From JAMHWF01 sp048500255 (lineage in GTDB: Bacteria > Pseudomonadota > Gammaproteobacteria > Burkholderiales > Burkholderiaceae_C): a stretch of 64,000 nt of DNA. The stretch is from positions 62,001 to 126,000 of the forward strand of contig JASNYH010000004.1 in the NCBI GenBank assembly GCA_048500255.1, written 5' to 3'. The notes below the pieces were generated by a model. That model worked only from the letters and a program-made list of their open reading frames with translations, searched no databases and had not been told where the DNA came from. A program made the position numbers and the translations under genes. This document shows, one piece after another, positions 58,203 to 64,000 of this stretch (within the stretch, counting starts at the first letter, position 1; each line of letters starts with the position of its first letter).

Positions 58203-58241
58203 CGTGCGCTCTCGATCAACTCGAAGTGCATGATCGGCCAA
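58203..58241. promoter_or_regulatory. conserved promoter element upstream of the GMC operon (copy B)
   Basis: 39 bp, 33 identical to 60659-60697 (copy A). It contains GATCA-N12-TGATC (58214-58235) and CAA starts at 58217 and 58239, 22 bp apart. It lies 83-121 bp upstream of the GMC start codon. Confidence 0.65.
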
Positions 58242-58292
58242 GGAGACGCTCACGCGGGTGCGCCGGTGCGACGCCGCGGGCGGCCCTCGCGG

Positions 58293-59084
58293 TCAGTGCG
58301 CGAACGCCACCGTCGGCAGGTCGACCGCCGAGGCGCCGCCGTCGACCATCAGCGAGGTGCCGGTGATCATCGCCGCCTGCGGCGACGCGACGAACAGCAC
58401 GGCGTCGGCCACTTCGCGCGCCGTCGCCGGCCGGCCCAGCGGCACGTCGCGCGTGACCAGCGCGTAGGCGGCCTCGACGTCGGCGAGCCGGTGCTGCTCG
58501 ACGAGCGCCTGCATCTGCTCGTCGGCCATCGGCGTGCGGACCCAGCCGGGGCAGACGGCGTTCACGCGCACGCCATGGCGCCCGTAGTCGCGCGCCACCG
58601 AACGCGTGAGGCCGATCAGCGCATGCTTCATCGTCACGTAGCCCGCCACGGCGGGCCCGGCGAAGTGCCCCGCCAGCGACGACAGCACGACGATGTTGCC
58701 GCGCCGCGCGATCAGCTCGGGCAGCGCTTCGCGGATGCACACGAACGCGCTGTCGAGGTTCACGCGCGTGGCCAGCCGCCATGCGGCGTCGTCGGTCTGC
58801 GCGGCCTCGCCGAGCCCATGCCCGCCGGCGTTGGCCACCAGCACGTCGATGCGGCCGTAGCGCTCGTGCGCGAGCGTCAGCGCGCGCTGCACGTCGGCCG
58901 TGTCGGCGGCATCGCCAGCGACGGCGAGCCCGCCGAGCGGCTCGGCCACGGCCTGCAGCGGCGCGAGTCGCCGCCCCATCAGCACCACGCGGCCGCCCTC
59001 GGCGGCGAACTGCTGCGCCACGGCGGCGCCGATGCCGGTGCCACCTCCCGTGATGAACGCGACCTGGTTCGTGAATCGGCTCAT
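58293..59084 (-). CDS. short-chain dehydrogenase/reductase (SDR)
   Basis: 263 residues of the classical SDR family: cofactor motif TGGGTGIG near residue 12, NAGG, catalytic Ser in VVLSSLAG and YVTMK with Tyr and Lys. The Arg in VVLMGRRLAPLQ after the second strand hints at NADP preference. It likely interconverts an alcohol and ketone/aldehyde in the pathway. It has its own promoter with a repeat element at 59138-59168 rather than sharing that of the GMC operon. Confidence 0.9.
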   Translation of the reverse strand: MSRFTNQVAFITGGGTGIGAAVAQQFAAEGGRVVLMGRRLAPLQAVAEPLGGLAVAGDAADTADVQRALTLAHERYGRIDVLVANAGGHGLGEAAQTDDAAWRLATRVNLDSAFVCIREALPELIARRGNIVVLSSLAGHFAGPAVAGYVTMKHALIGLTRSVARDYGRHGVRVNAVCPGWVRTPMADEQMQALVEQHRLADVEAAYALVTRDVPLGRPATAREVADAVLFVASPQAAMITGTSLMVDGGASAVDLPTVAFAH

Positions 59085-59137
59085 GACATGCCTCGTCGGG
59101 AATCGGACTCGAGGCAGTGTAGGAAGCGCGCCGCCAG

Positions 59138-59168
59138 CGCGGCTTGACTGATGACGCACTGCGGCTTG
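59138..59168 (-). promoter_or_regulatory. 22-bp-spaced direct repeat upstream of the SDR gene (copy C)
   Basis: On the minus strand, CAAGCCGCA and CAAGCCGCG begin 22 bp apart, the cleanest copy of the element. A -10-like CCTACACT lies 23 bp after the start of the second copy. It shares CAAGCCGCAGTGCGT with copy A at 60673-60687. Confidence 0.65.
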
Positions 59169-59200
59169 CCCTTGCCGGCGCCGCGGCGCGGCGTGCGTCT

Positions 59201-60616
59201 TCAGCGCGGCGGCGGCGCCGGCATGCGCGGCAGCGCGGCTTCGACGGCGGCGCCGACGGCGAGCAGCCGCCGGTCGCTGCCCGCCGGGCCGTCGAGCGCC
59301 AGACCGACCGGCAAGCCGTCGCTGTCGAGGCCGATCGGCAGCGACAGCCCGGGCAGCGCAGCCAGGCTGCCCGGTTCGGTGTTGCGGATGAAGGCGGAGA
59401 AGGTCGCGACGGCGCGGCCGTCGAGCATCACCGTGTCGTCCTCGCCGATCAGCGCCGCGGTGCGCGGCGTGGTGGGGAACACGAGCGCCGCCACGTCGCC
59501 ATCGGCGAAGGCGTCGGCATACGACTGCTGCAACCGGCGGCGCGTATTCAACGCCTGCCGGTAGAGCGGCTCGGGCACCGCGCCGTCGCCGGTCAGCGCG
59601 CCGACGATGGCCTTCACGTCGGGGCTGCGCACGCCGTCGATCAACTGCTCGAACGAGATGCCGCGCTCGCTCTCGCGCAGGTAGCGCGTCATGTCGCGCA
59701 CGAACTCGTACAGCGCAATCGCGAATCCGGCCTCGCCGGCGAGCCGCACGACGCCCGGCAGCGGCACCGGCACGCAGACGGCGCCGGCGTCGCGCAGCAC
59801 GGCCAGCGCATCGTCTGCGGCGGCGCGCACGCCGGCGTCCAGGTCGTCCCAGAAGCCGTCGTGCGGCAGCCCGAGCCGCAGCCCCCCGAGCGACGCCGCC
59901 GCGGGCGACGCGGTATCGCCCGACAGCACGCCATCGAGGAGCATCAGGTCGGCCACGCTGCGCGCCAGCGGGCCCGGCGTGTCGCGCGTGGCCGAGATCG
60001 GCGCGATGCCCTCGGTGTCGATGCGCCCCACCGTCGGCCGCAGGCCGGCCACGCCGCACAGCGCCGCCGGCACGCGCACCGAACCGCCGGTGTCGGTGCC
60101 GATGGCCGCCGGCACGAGGCGCGCCGCCACCGCCGCGCCCGCGCCGCCGCTCGAGCCGCCGGGGATGCAGCGCAGGTCCCAAGGGTTGCGCACGGCGCCG
60201 GTGACGGCGTTGCGGCTGGTGATGCCCAGCGCGAGCTCGTGCAGGCCGAGCTTGCCGGTGATCAGCGCGCCGGCCACGCGCAGCCGCCGCACCAGGTCGG
60301 CGTCGCGCTTCGGCCGCAGGCCGTGCAGCGCCGCGGTGCCGTTGCCGCAGGGCAGGCCGGCGGCGTCGATGTTGTCCTTCAGCGCCAGCGGGACGCCGAG
60401 CAGCGGCAGCCGCTGCCCGGCCGCGAGCCGCGCATCGGCGTCGCGCGCCTGGCGGCGCAGCGCATCGGCGTCGAACGCGACGTAGGCGTCGATCGCCGCA
60501 GCCGCAGCGGTGCGCGCGATGCACTGCTCGACCACGTCGGCGCAGCGGATCTCGCCTCGCGCCAGCGCGTCGCGCAGTTCGCAGGCGCCGCGGTCCATCG
60601 ACTCCATGCACGCCAT
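59201..60616 (-). CDS. amidase-signature family hydrolase
   Basis: 471 residues. The Ser-cisSer-Lys triad is visible: Lys in GVPLALKDNIDAAGLP, and the serines in GGSSGGAGAAVAARLV and GTDTGGSVRVPAALCGVAGLRPT. Amidase-signature enzymes hydrolyse amides or, in some branches, malonyl/allophanyl derivatives. In this cluster it may release the substrate taken up by the Liv-type importer. ATG 60616 is preferred; 60607 is a close alternative. It is divergent from the SDR gene at 60772 across copy A. Confidence 0.9.
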   Translation of the reverse strand: MACMESMDRGACELRDALARGEIRCADVVEQCIARTAAAAAIDAYVAFDADALRRQARDADARLAAGQRLPLLGVPLALKDNIDAAGLPCGNGTAALHGLRPKRDADLVRRLRVAGALITGKLGLHELALGITSRNAVTGAVRNPWDLRCIPGGSSGGAGAAVAARLVPAAIGTDTGGSVRVPAALCGVAGLRPTVGRIDTEGIAPISATRDTPGPLARSVADLMLLDGVLSGDTASPAAASLGGLRLGLPHDGFWDDLDAGVRAAADDALAVLRDAGAVCVPVPLPGVVRLAGEAGFAIALYEFVRDMTRYLRESERGISFEQLIDGVRSPDVKAIVGALTGDGAVPEPLYRQALNTRRRLQQSYADAFADGDVAALVFPTTPRTAALIGEDDTVMLDGRAVATFSAFIRNTEPGSLAALPGLSLPIGLDSDGLPVGLALDGPAGSDRRLLAVGAAVEAALPRMPAPPPR

Positions 60617-60658
60617 CGTGCGAACGCGGACGCCGCATCGCAAGCGGCGCCGCAGCGT

Positions 60659-60703
60659 CGTGCACGCTCGATCAAGCCGCAGTGCGTGATCGGCCAACGC
60701 CCG
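60659..60703. promoter_or_regulatory. conserved promoter element between amidase and SDR genes (copy A)
   Basis: CAAGCCGCA begins at 60673 and CAACGCCCG at 60695, 22 bp apart on the plus strand. GATCA-N12-TGATC spans 60670-60691. It is 33/39 identical to copy B (60659-60697 against 58203-58241). Placed between divergent genes, it could serve both. Confidence 0.65.
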
Positions 60704-60771
60704 ACGCCGCGCCGCGCGAATTGCCACCACAATGGCGCCTCTTCGCGCGACAACCCAGGAGAGCATCGCCC

Positions 60772-61545
60772 ATGAGCGAGTCCATGCAAGGCAAGGTCTG
60801 CGTCGTCACCGGCGGCGCCGGCAGCGTCGGCGTCGCATCGGCGCGCGCGCTGCTCGGCGCCGGCGCGGCCGGCGTGCTGCTCGTCGACCGCAACGCCGGG
60901 CAGCTCGACGCGGCGCGCGCCGCGCTCGGCGCCGCAGACGCGGCGCGCATCGACACGGCCGAGGCCGACGTCGCCGATGCGGCGCAGACGCGCGCCTACA
61001 TCGAGCAGGCGCGCGCGCGCTGGGGCGGCATCGACTTCCTGTTCTGCAACGCCGGCATCAACGGCGCGATCGCGCCGATCGCCGACTATCCCGACGACGT
61101 GTTCGACGCCGTGATGGCCGTCAACGTGCGCGGCAGCTTCCTCGCGCTCAAGCATGGCCTGCCGGCGATGCGCGAAGGCGGCAGCGTGCTGATCAACGCG
61201 AGCGTCGTCGCCGTCACGGCCGACCCCGGCATCTGCGCCTATGCGACGTCCAAGCATGCGCTGGTCGGCCTGATGCGCGTCGCGGCCAAGGAGGCGGCGC
61301 GGCGCAACGTGCGCGTCAACGTGATCGCGCCCGGGCCGATCGCCAACGAGTTCCAGGCCGACATCGAGCGCCGGCTGTCGGGCGTCGTCGGCCGCGACGC
61401 GACGCAGATGCTCGACGGCATGATCCCGCTCGGCCGCCACGGCCGGCCCGAGGAGATCGCGCAGATGGTGCTGTTCCTCGCCTCCGGCGCGAGCAGCTTC
61501 TCGACCGGCAGCGTCTTCATGGCCGACGGCGGCATGCACGTCTGA
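60772..61545 (+). CDS. short-chain dehydrogenase/reductase (SDR)
   Basis: 257 residues: TGGAGSVGVASARALLGAG (cofactor), NAGINGAIAPI, INASVVAVTADPG and YATSKHALVGLMRVAAKEAARRNVRVNVIAPGPI (catalytic Tyr/Lys). Asp in LLVDRNAGQLD at the end of strand 2 suggests NAD rather than NADP, unlike the other SDR at 58293, so the two may work in opposite directions. AGGAGA at 60757-60762 supports the ATG. Confidence 0.92.
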   Translation: MSESMQGKVCVVTGGAGSVGVASARALLGAGAAGVLLVDRNAGQLDAARAALGAADAARIDTAEADVADAAQTRAYIEQARARWGGIDFLFCNAGINGAIAPIADYPDDVFDAVMAVNVRGSFLALKHGLPAMREGGSVLINASVVAVTADPGICAYATSKHALVGLMRVAAKEAARRNVRVNVIAPGPIANEFQADIERRLSGVVGRDATQMLDGMIPLGRHGRPEEIAQMVLFLASGASSFSTGSVFMADGGMHV

Positions 61546-61561
61546 AGCGCCGGCTCGGCGA

Positions 61562-61585
61562 GCCGCTGCGCCGAGGCGCAGCGGC
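61562..61585. terminator. inverted repeat after the SDR gene
   Basis: GCCGCTGCGCC (61562-61572) and GGCGCAGCGGC (61575-61585) are perfectly complementary around GA, 16 bp after the SDR stop. There is no T-run. It is a probable 3'-end structure or weak terminator separating the catabolic cluster from the signalling genes. Confidence 0.55.
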
Positions 61586-61689
61586 GCCGCCGCCGCGAGA
61601 TCGCTTGAACCGCGCGCCGCCGGTGCGCAACCCATGGCCGACGCCCGGGCACGCCACAACGGCGCCGCCGGCGCAATCCCACGGAGGCC

Positions 61690-61821
61690 ATGATGAAAGA
61701 TTCCGCCCGCGATCGCCGCCGCCCGCGCCCCGACGACTACGACGCGCTGTGGCGCCTGCTGCCCGTGTTCATCGCGTTTCTCACACTGGTGCTCGTCTTC
61801 GCCGACAGCGCCGGCAAGTGA
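61690..61821 (+). CDS. 43-residue single-span membrane protein
   Basis: A short frame with a good ribosome site (GGAGG at 61683-61687) and two start ATGs in a row. The product has a basic N-terminus (KDSARDRRRPRPDDYD) then LWRLLPVFIAFLTLVLVFADSAGK, one hydrophobic helix near the C-terminus. Positive residues before the helix predict N-in, C-out. No homologue is recognised. It precedes the FecR-domain gene by 118 bp on the same strand and may belong with it. Confidence 0.6.
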   Translation: MMKDSARDRRRPRPDDYDALWRLLPVFIAFLTLVLVFADSAGK

Positions 61822-61939
61822 TGCGGCGGGCTGCGCCAGTGTGCGCGACGACGCCGACACTGCCGCAGGGATATTCCGACGCCCTCTGCCGGCAGTAACA
61901 TCGCCGCGACCCTTCGCGCGCTCCGAGGAGGCGACGACG

Positions 61940-62965
61940 ATGCGACACGTCACGTGGTTCGCGTTGTGGCTCGGCTGGCTGCCGGCCCTGAGCGTCGCTG
62001 CGCCGCCGATCGGCACGTTCACCATCGTCGAGGGCGACGTCGTCGTCATCCGCGAGTCGCAGCGATTCGCCGCCGCCCCGGGGCTGCGCGTGCAGCCGGA
62101 CGACATCGTGCACACCGGCGAGCATGCCAACGTGGCGCGCATCGAGCTCGCCGAAGGCGGCGCGCTCGACCTGGGCCCGTCGACGCGCCTGCTGCTGCGC
62201 CCGCGCTGGGCCGAACCGCGCAGCGAGCGGCCGTCGCGCGTCTATCTCTCGCGCGGCTGGGTCAAGCTGACGACGACGCCGGCCGACCGCATCGGCCTCG
62301 CGTCACCGCAGCTCGACTTCACCGAGGTGATCGGCAGCACCGTCGCCCTGATCGCACCCGACGGCGCCTTCGTCTTCGTCGAGTCGGGCAGCGCCAGGCT
62401 CGTCGAGCGCATCGACGGCCAGACGCCGCGCCGCCACGCGCTGGCCATCGGCCAGGCCTACGACCGGCGCGGCGGCGACGCCGGCAGCGCCGGCGGGCGC
62501 CCGCCGCCCGATCGCATCAAGAGCCTGCCGCGCCCGTTCACCGACACGCTGCCGCGGCGCGCCGCGCAGTTCCGCGATGCGCAGGTGGTGCCGCAGTCGC
62601 CCGCGCCGATCTCCTACGACGAGGTGGCGTCGTGGATCAATGCCGAACGCTCGCTGCGCCCGGCCTTCGTGCAGCGCTGGGCGGCCAAGGCACGCGACGA
62701 ACGATTCCGCCGCGGCCTGGTCGCCGAGCTGCGCCAGCATCCCGAGTGGGACCGCGTGCTGTTCCCCGAGAAGTACGTCGTCAAGCGTGCGCCCCCCGCG
62801 CCGGCGACGCCGGACACGCCGATCGTCACCCGCGTCGAGCCGCTGCCTGCGGCGGCGCCCGTCGAGGCACCGGCCGCCGCCGCGGCGCCGGCGCCTTCCC
62901 CGGCCGCAGCGCCTGCCGACGATCCCGCGCTCAAGCCGCTGCGACCGTGGGACACGCGTCGCTGA
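61940..62965 (+). CDS. exported FecR-domain protein
   Basis: 341 residues. Signal peptide (about 1-22, RHVTWFALWLGWLPALSVAA), then a FecR-like beta domain (about 25-150: FTIVEGDVVVIRESQRFAAAPGLRVQPDDIVHTGEHANVARIELAEGGALDLGPSTRLLL, ending FVESGSARLVER). A helical region and an Ala/Pro-rich tail follow. It is not next to a sigma factor or TonB receptor, so it is not an iron-dicitrate type FecR. GAGGAG at 61925-61930 fixes the start. It is followed 16 bp later by a Tll0287/HAMP protein and then a kinase. Confidence 0.85.
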   Translation: MRHVTWFALWLGWLPALSVAAPPIGTFTIVEGDVVVIRESQRFAAAPGLRVQPDDIVHTGEHANVARIELAEGGALDLGPSTRLLLRPRWAEPRSERPSRVYLSRGWVKLTTTPADRIGLASPQLDFTEVIGSTVALIAPDGAFVFVESGSARLVERIDGQTPRRHALAIGQAYDRRGGDAGSAGGRPPPDRIKSLPRPFTDTLPRRAAQFRDAQVVPQSPAPISYDEVASWINAERSLRPAFVQRWAAKARDERFRRGLVAELRQHPEWDRVLFPEKYVVKRAPPAPATPDTPIVTRVEPLPAAAPVEAPAAAAAPAPSPAAAPADDPALKPLRPWDTRR

Positions 62966-62981
62966 CGAGAGGAGACCCGCC

Positions 62982-63857
62982 ATGAAGCTGCTGCTCAAGT
63001 TCAACCTCGTGTTCGTCGCCGTCTTCCTCGTCGGACTCGCGATCACCGGCTACGTGACGCGCGAGCTGCTCGCGCGCAATGCGCAGGACGAGGTGCTGCA
63101 GCACGCGCGCTTCATGATGGAGAAGGCGCTCGCCGTGCGCTCGTACACCTCCACGCAGGTCGCGCCGCTGCTCGAGACGCAGATGAAGTACAGCTTCCTG
63201 CCGCAGTCGGTACCGGCCTACTCGGCCACCGAGGTGCTCGCCAAGCTGGCCAAGGCCTACCCCGACTTCAGCTACAAGGAGGCCACGCTCAACCCGACCA
63301 ACCCGCGCGACCGCGCGATCGACTGGGAGGTCGACGTCATCTCGCAGTTCCGCAAGGCGGCCGACGCGAGGGAGTTCATCGGCGAGCGCGACACGCCGGC
63401 CGGGCGTGCGCTGTACATCGCACGGCCGATCAAGATCACCGACGGCGCCTGCCTGCGTTGCCACAGCACCGTCGAGGCGGCGCCCAAGACGCTGATCGAC
63501 ACCTACGGCCCGGCCAACGGCTTCGGCTGGAACCTCAACGAGACGATCGGCGCGCAGGTCGTGTCGGTGCCGATGGCGCTGCCGCTGCAACGCGCCGAGC
63601 GCGCCTGGAGCGTGTTCATGACGCTGCTGACGGCCGTCTTCGTCGCCATCGGCGTCGTGCTCAACCTGATGCTGTACTGGCTCGTGATCCGGCCGGTGCG
63701 CCAGCTCTCGACGATCGCCGACAGCGTGAGCCTGGGCGACCTGAAGGCGCCCGAGTTCGCGACGCGCCGCCGCGACGAGATCGGCGTGCTGTCGCAGTCG
63801 TTCGCGCGCATGCGCAAGAGCCTGGTGCAGGCGATGAGGATGCTCGAGCCGGCGTGA
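62982..63857 (+). CDS. membrane sensor: Tll0287-like heme domain plus HAMP
   Basis: 291 residues. A TM helix at about 3-24, a periplasmic DUF3365/Tll0287-like domain (to about 205) and a second TM (about 208-232), followed by a HAMP linker (WLVIRPVRQLSTIADSVSLGDLKAPEFATRRRDEIGVLSQSFARMRKSL). The heme c motif CLRCH has C157, C160 and H161, so a covalently bound heme sensing redox or gas is likely. No output domain follows; the adjacent kinase gene, 10 bp downstream, could be the partner. AGGAG precedes the ATG. Confidence 0.88.
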   Translation: MKLLLKFNLVFVAVFLVGLAITGYVTRELLARNAQDEVLQHARFMMEKALAVRSYTSTQVAPLLETQMKYSFLPQSVPAYSATEVLAKLAKAYPDFSYKEATLNPTNPRDRAIDWEVDVISQFRKAADAREFIGERDTPAGRALYIARPIKITDGACLRCHSTVEAAPKTLIDTYGPANGFGWNLNETIGAQVVSVPMALPLQRAERAWSVFMTLLTAVFVAIGVVLNLMLYWLVIRPVRQLSTIADSVSLGDLKAPEFATRRRDEIGVLSQSFARMRKSLVQAMRMLEPA

Positions 63858-63867
63858 CCGCAGCGAC

Positions 63868-64000
63868 ATGAGCATTCGCCCGCTCTCCTCGCTCACGACG
63901 CCGGCCGCGATGCCGGCGCGGCTGGGCAAGTACGAGCTGACTGGCGTGCTCGGCGAGGGTGCGATGGGCGTCGTCTACAAGGCGCTCGACCCGGTGATCC
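63868..64000 (+). CDS. Ser/Thr protein kinase, N-terminal fragment (cut by window end)
   Basis: The first 44 codons: MSIRPLSSLTTPAAMPARLGKYELTGVLGEGAMGVVYKALDPVI, read only to the window edge. GKYELTGVLGEGAMGVVYKA is the glycine loop of a PknB-type kinase. The start lies 10 bp after the sensor gene stop, so the two are probably in one operon: exported FecR protein, heme/HAMP sensor and kinase. Confidence 0.85.
   Translation, partial: MSIRPLSSLTTPAAMPARLGKYELTGVLGEGAMGVVYKALDPVI

Overview
The window is a GC-rich (about 70% by eye) chromosomal segment typical of a betaproteobacterium of the order Burkholderiales. The support is the extreme G/C third-position bias, a Bug/TctC-type periplasmic binding protein, a homoprotocatechuate (hpa) meta-cleavage operon, two complete Liv-type ABC importers, a tandem glycine riboswitch ahead of gcvTHP, and a proton-pumping pyrophosphatase. 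No rRNA, tRNA, CRISPR array, integrase or transposase was seen. High GC fills the antisense frames with long spurious ORFs, which were ignored.

Layout. 0-5.3 kb: housekeeping and stress genes (OsmC-like, ABC1/AarF kinase, FMN split-barrel protein, HAD hydrolase), then a TctC solute-binding protein convergent with a MarR regulator. 5.4-11.4 kb: a compositionally distinct island, lower in GC and flanked by non-coding sequence. It carries an orphan HigA-like DNA-binding protein with an inverted-repeat operator, then an AAA+ ATPase and a subtilisin-like protease overlapping by 8 bp (IetAS-like anti-phage pair), then a protein joining a HEPN-like RxxxxH motif to zinc ribbons. This is the best candidate for a new or variant immune system. 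11.4-15.6 kb: crotonase-fold protein, acyl-CoA ligase, O-acetylhomoserine sulfhydrylase and a CoA-binding protein in one direction. 15.7-28 kb: Ser/Thr kinase, glycine riboswitch plus glycine cleavage genes, GH13 enzyme, TldD/PmbA-like pair and a PAS-GGDEF protein. 28-37.3 kb: PII protein, NAD synthetase whose start codon abuts that of a divergent DUF482 gene, M16 peptidase, soluble pyrophosphatase, and a membrane H+-pyrophosphatase with an OmpA-like tail.

37.3-61.5 kb is a catabolic region. The hpa operon (G1-G2-E-D-F-H) is divergent from hpaR across a clear operator. A Liv transporter operon with an AraC/XylS-type regulator follows. Opposed to it is an aldehyde dehydrogenase plus second Liv transporter operon, then NTF2-like, MoaF-like, GMC oxidoreductase, SDR, amidase and SDR genes. 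Four promoter regions of this last group share a 22-bp-spaced direct repeat beginning CAA, so they probably form one regulon, plausibly under the AraC-type protein. Aldehyde dehydrogenase, MoaF-like protein, AraC-type regulator and the homoprotocatechuate route together suggest uptake and breakdown of an aromatic (monoamine-like) compound; the substrate is inference.

61.5-64 kb starts a signalling cluster: a 43-residue single-span membrane protein, a FecR-domain exported protein, a heme-binding Tll0287-like/HAMP membrane protein and the first 44 codons of a Ser/Thr kinase cut by the window end.
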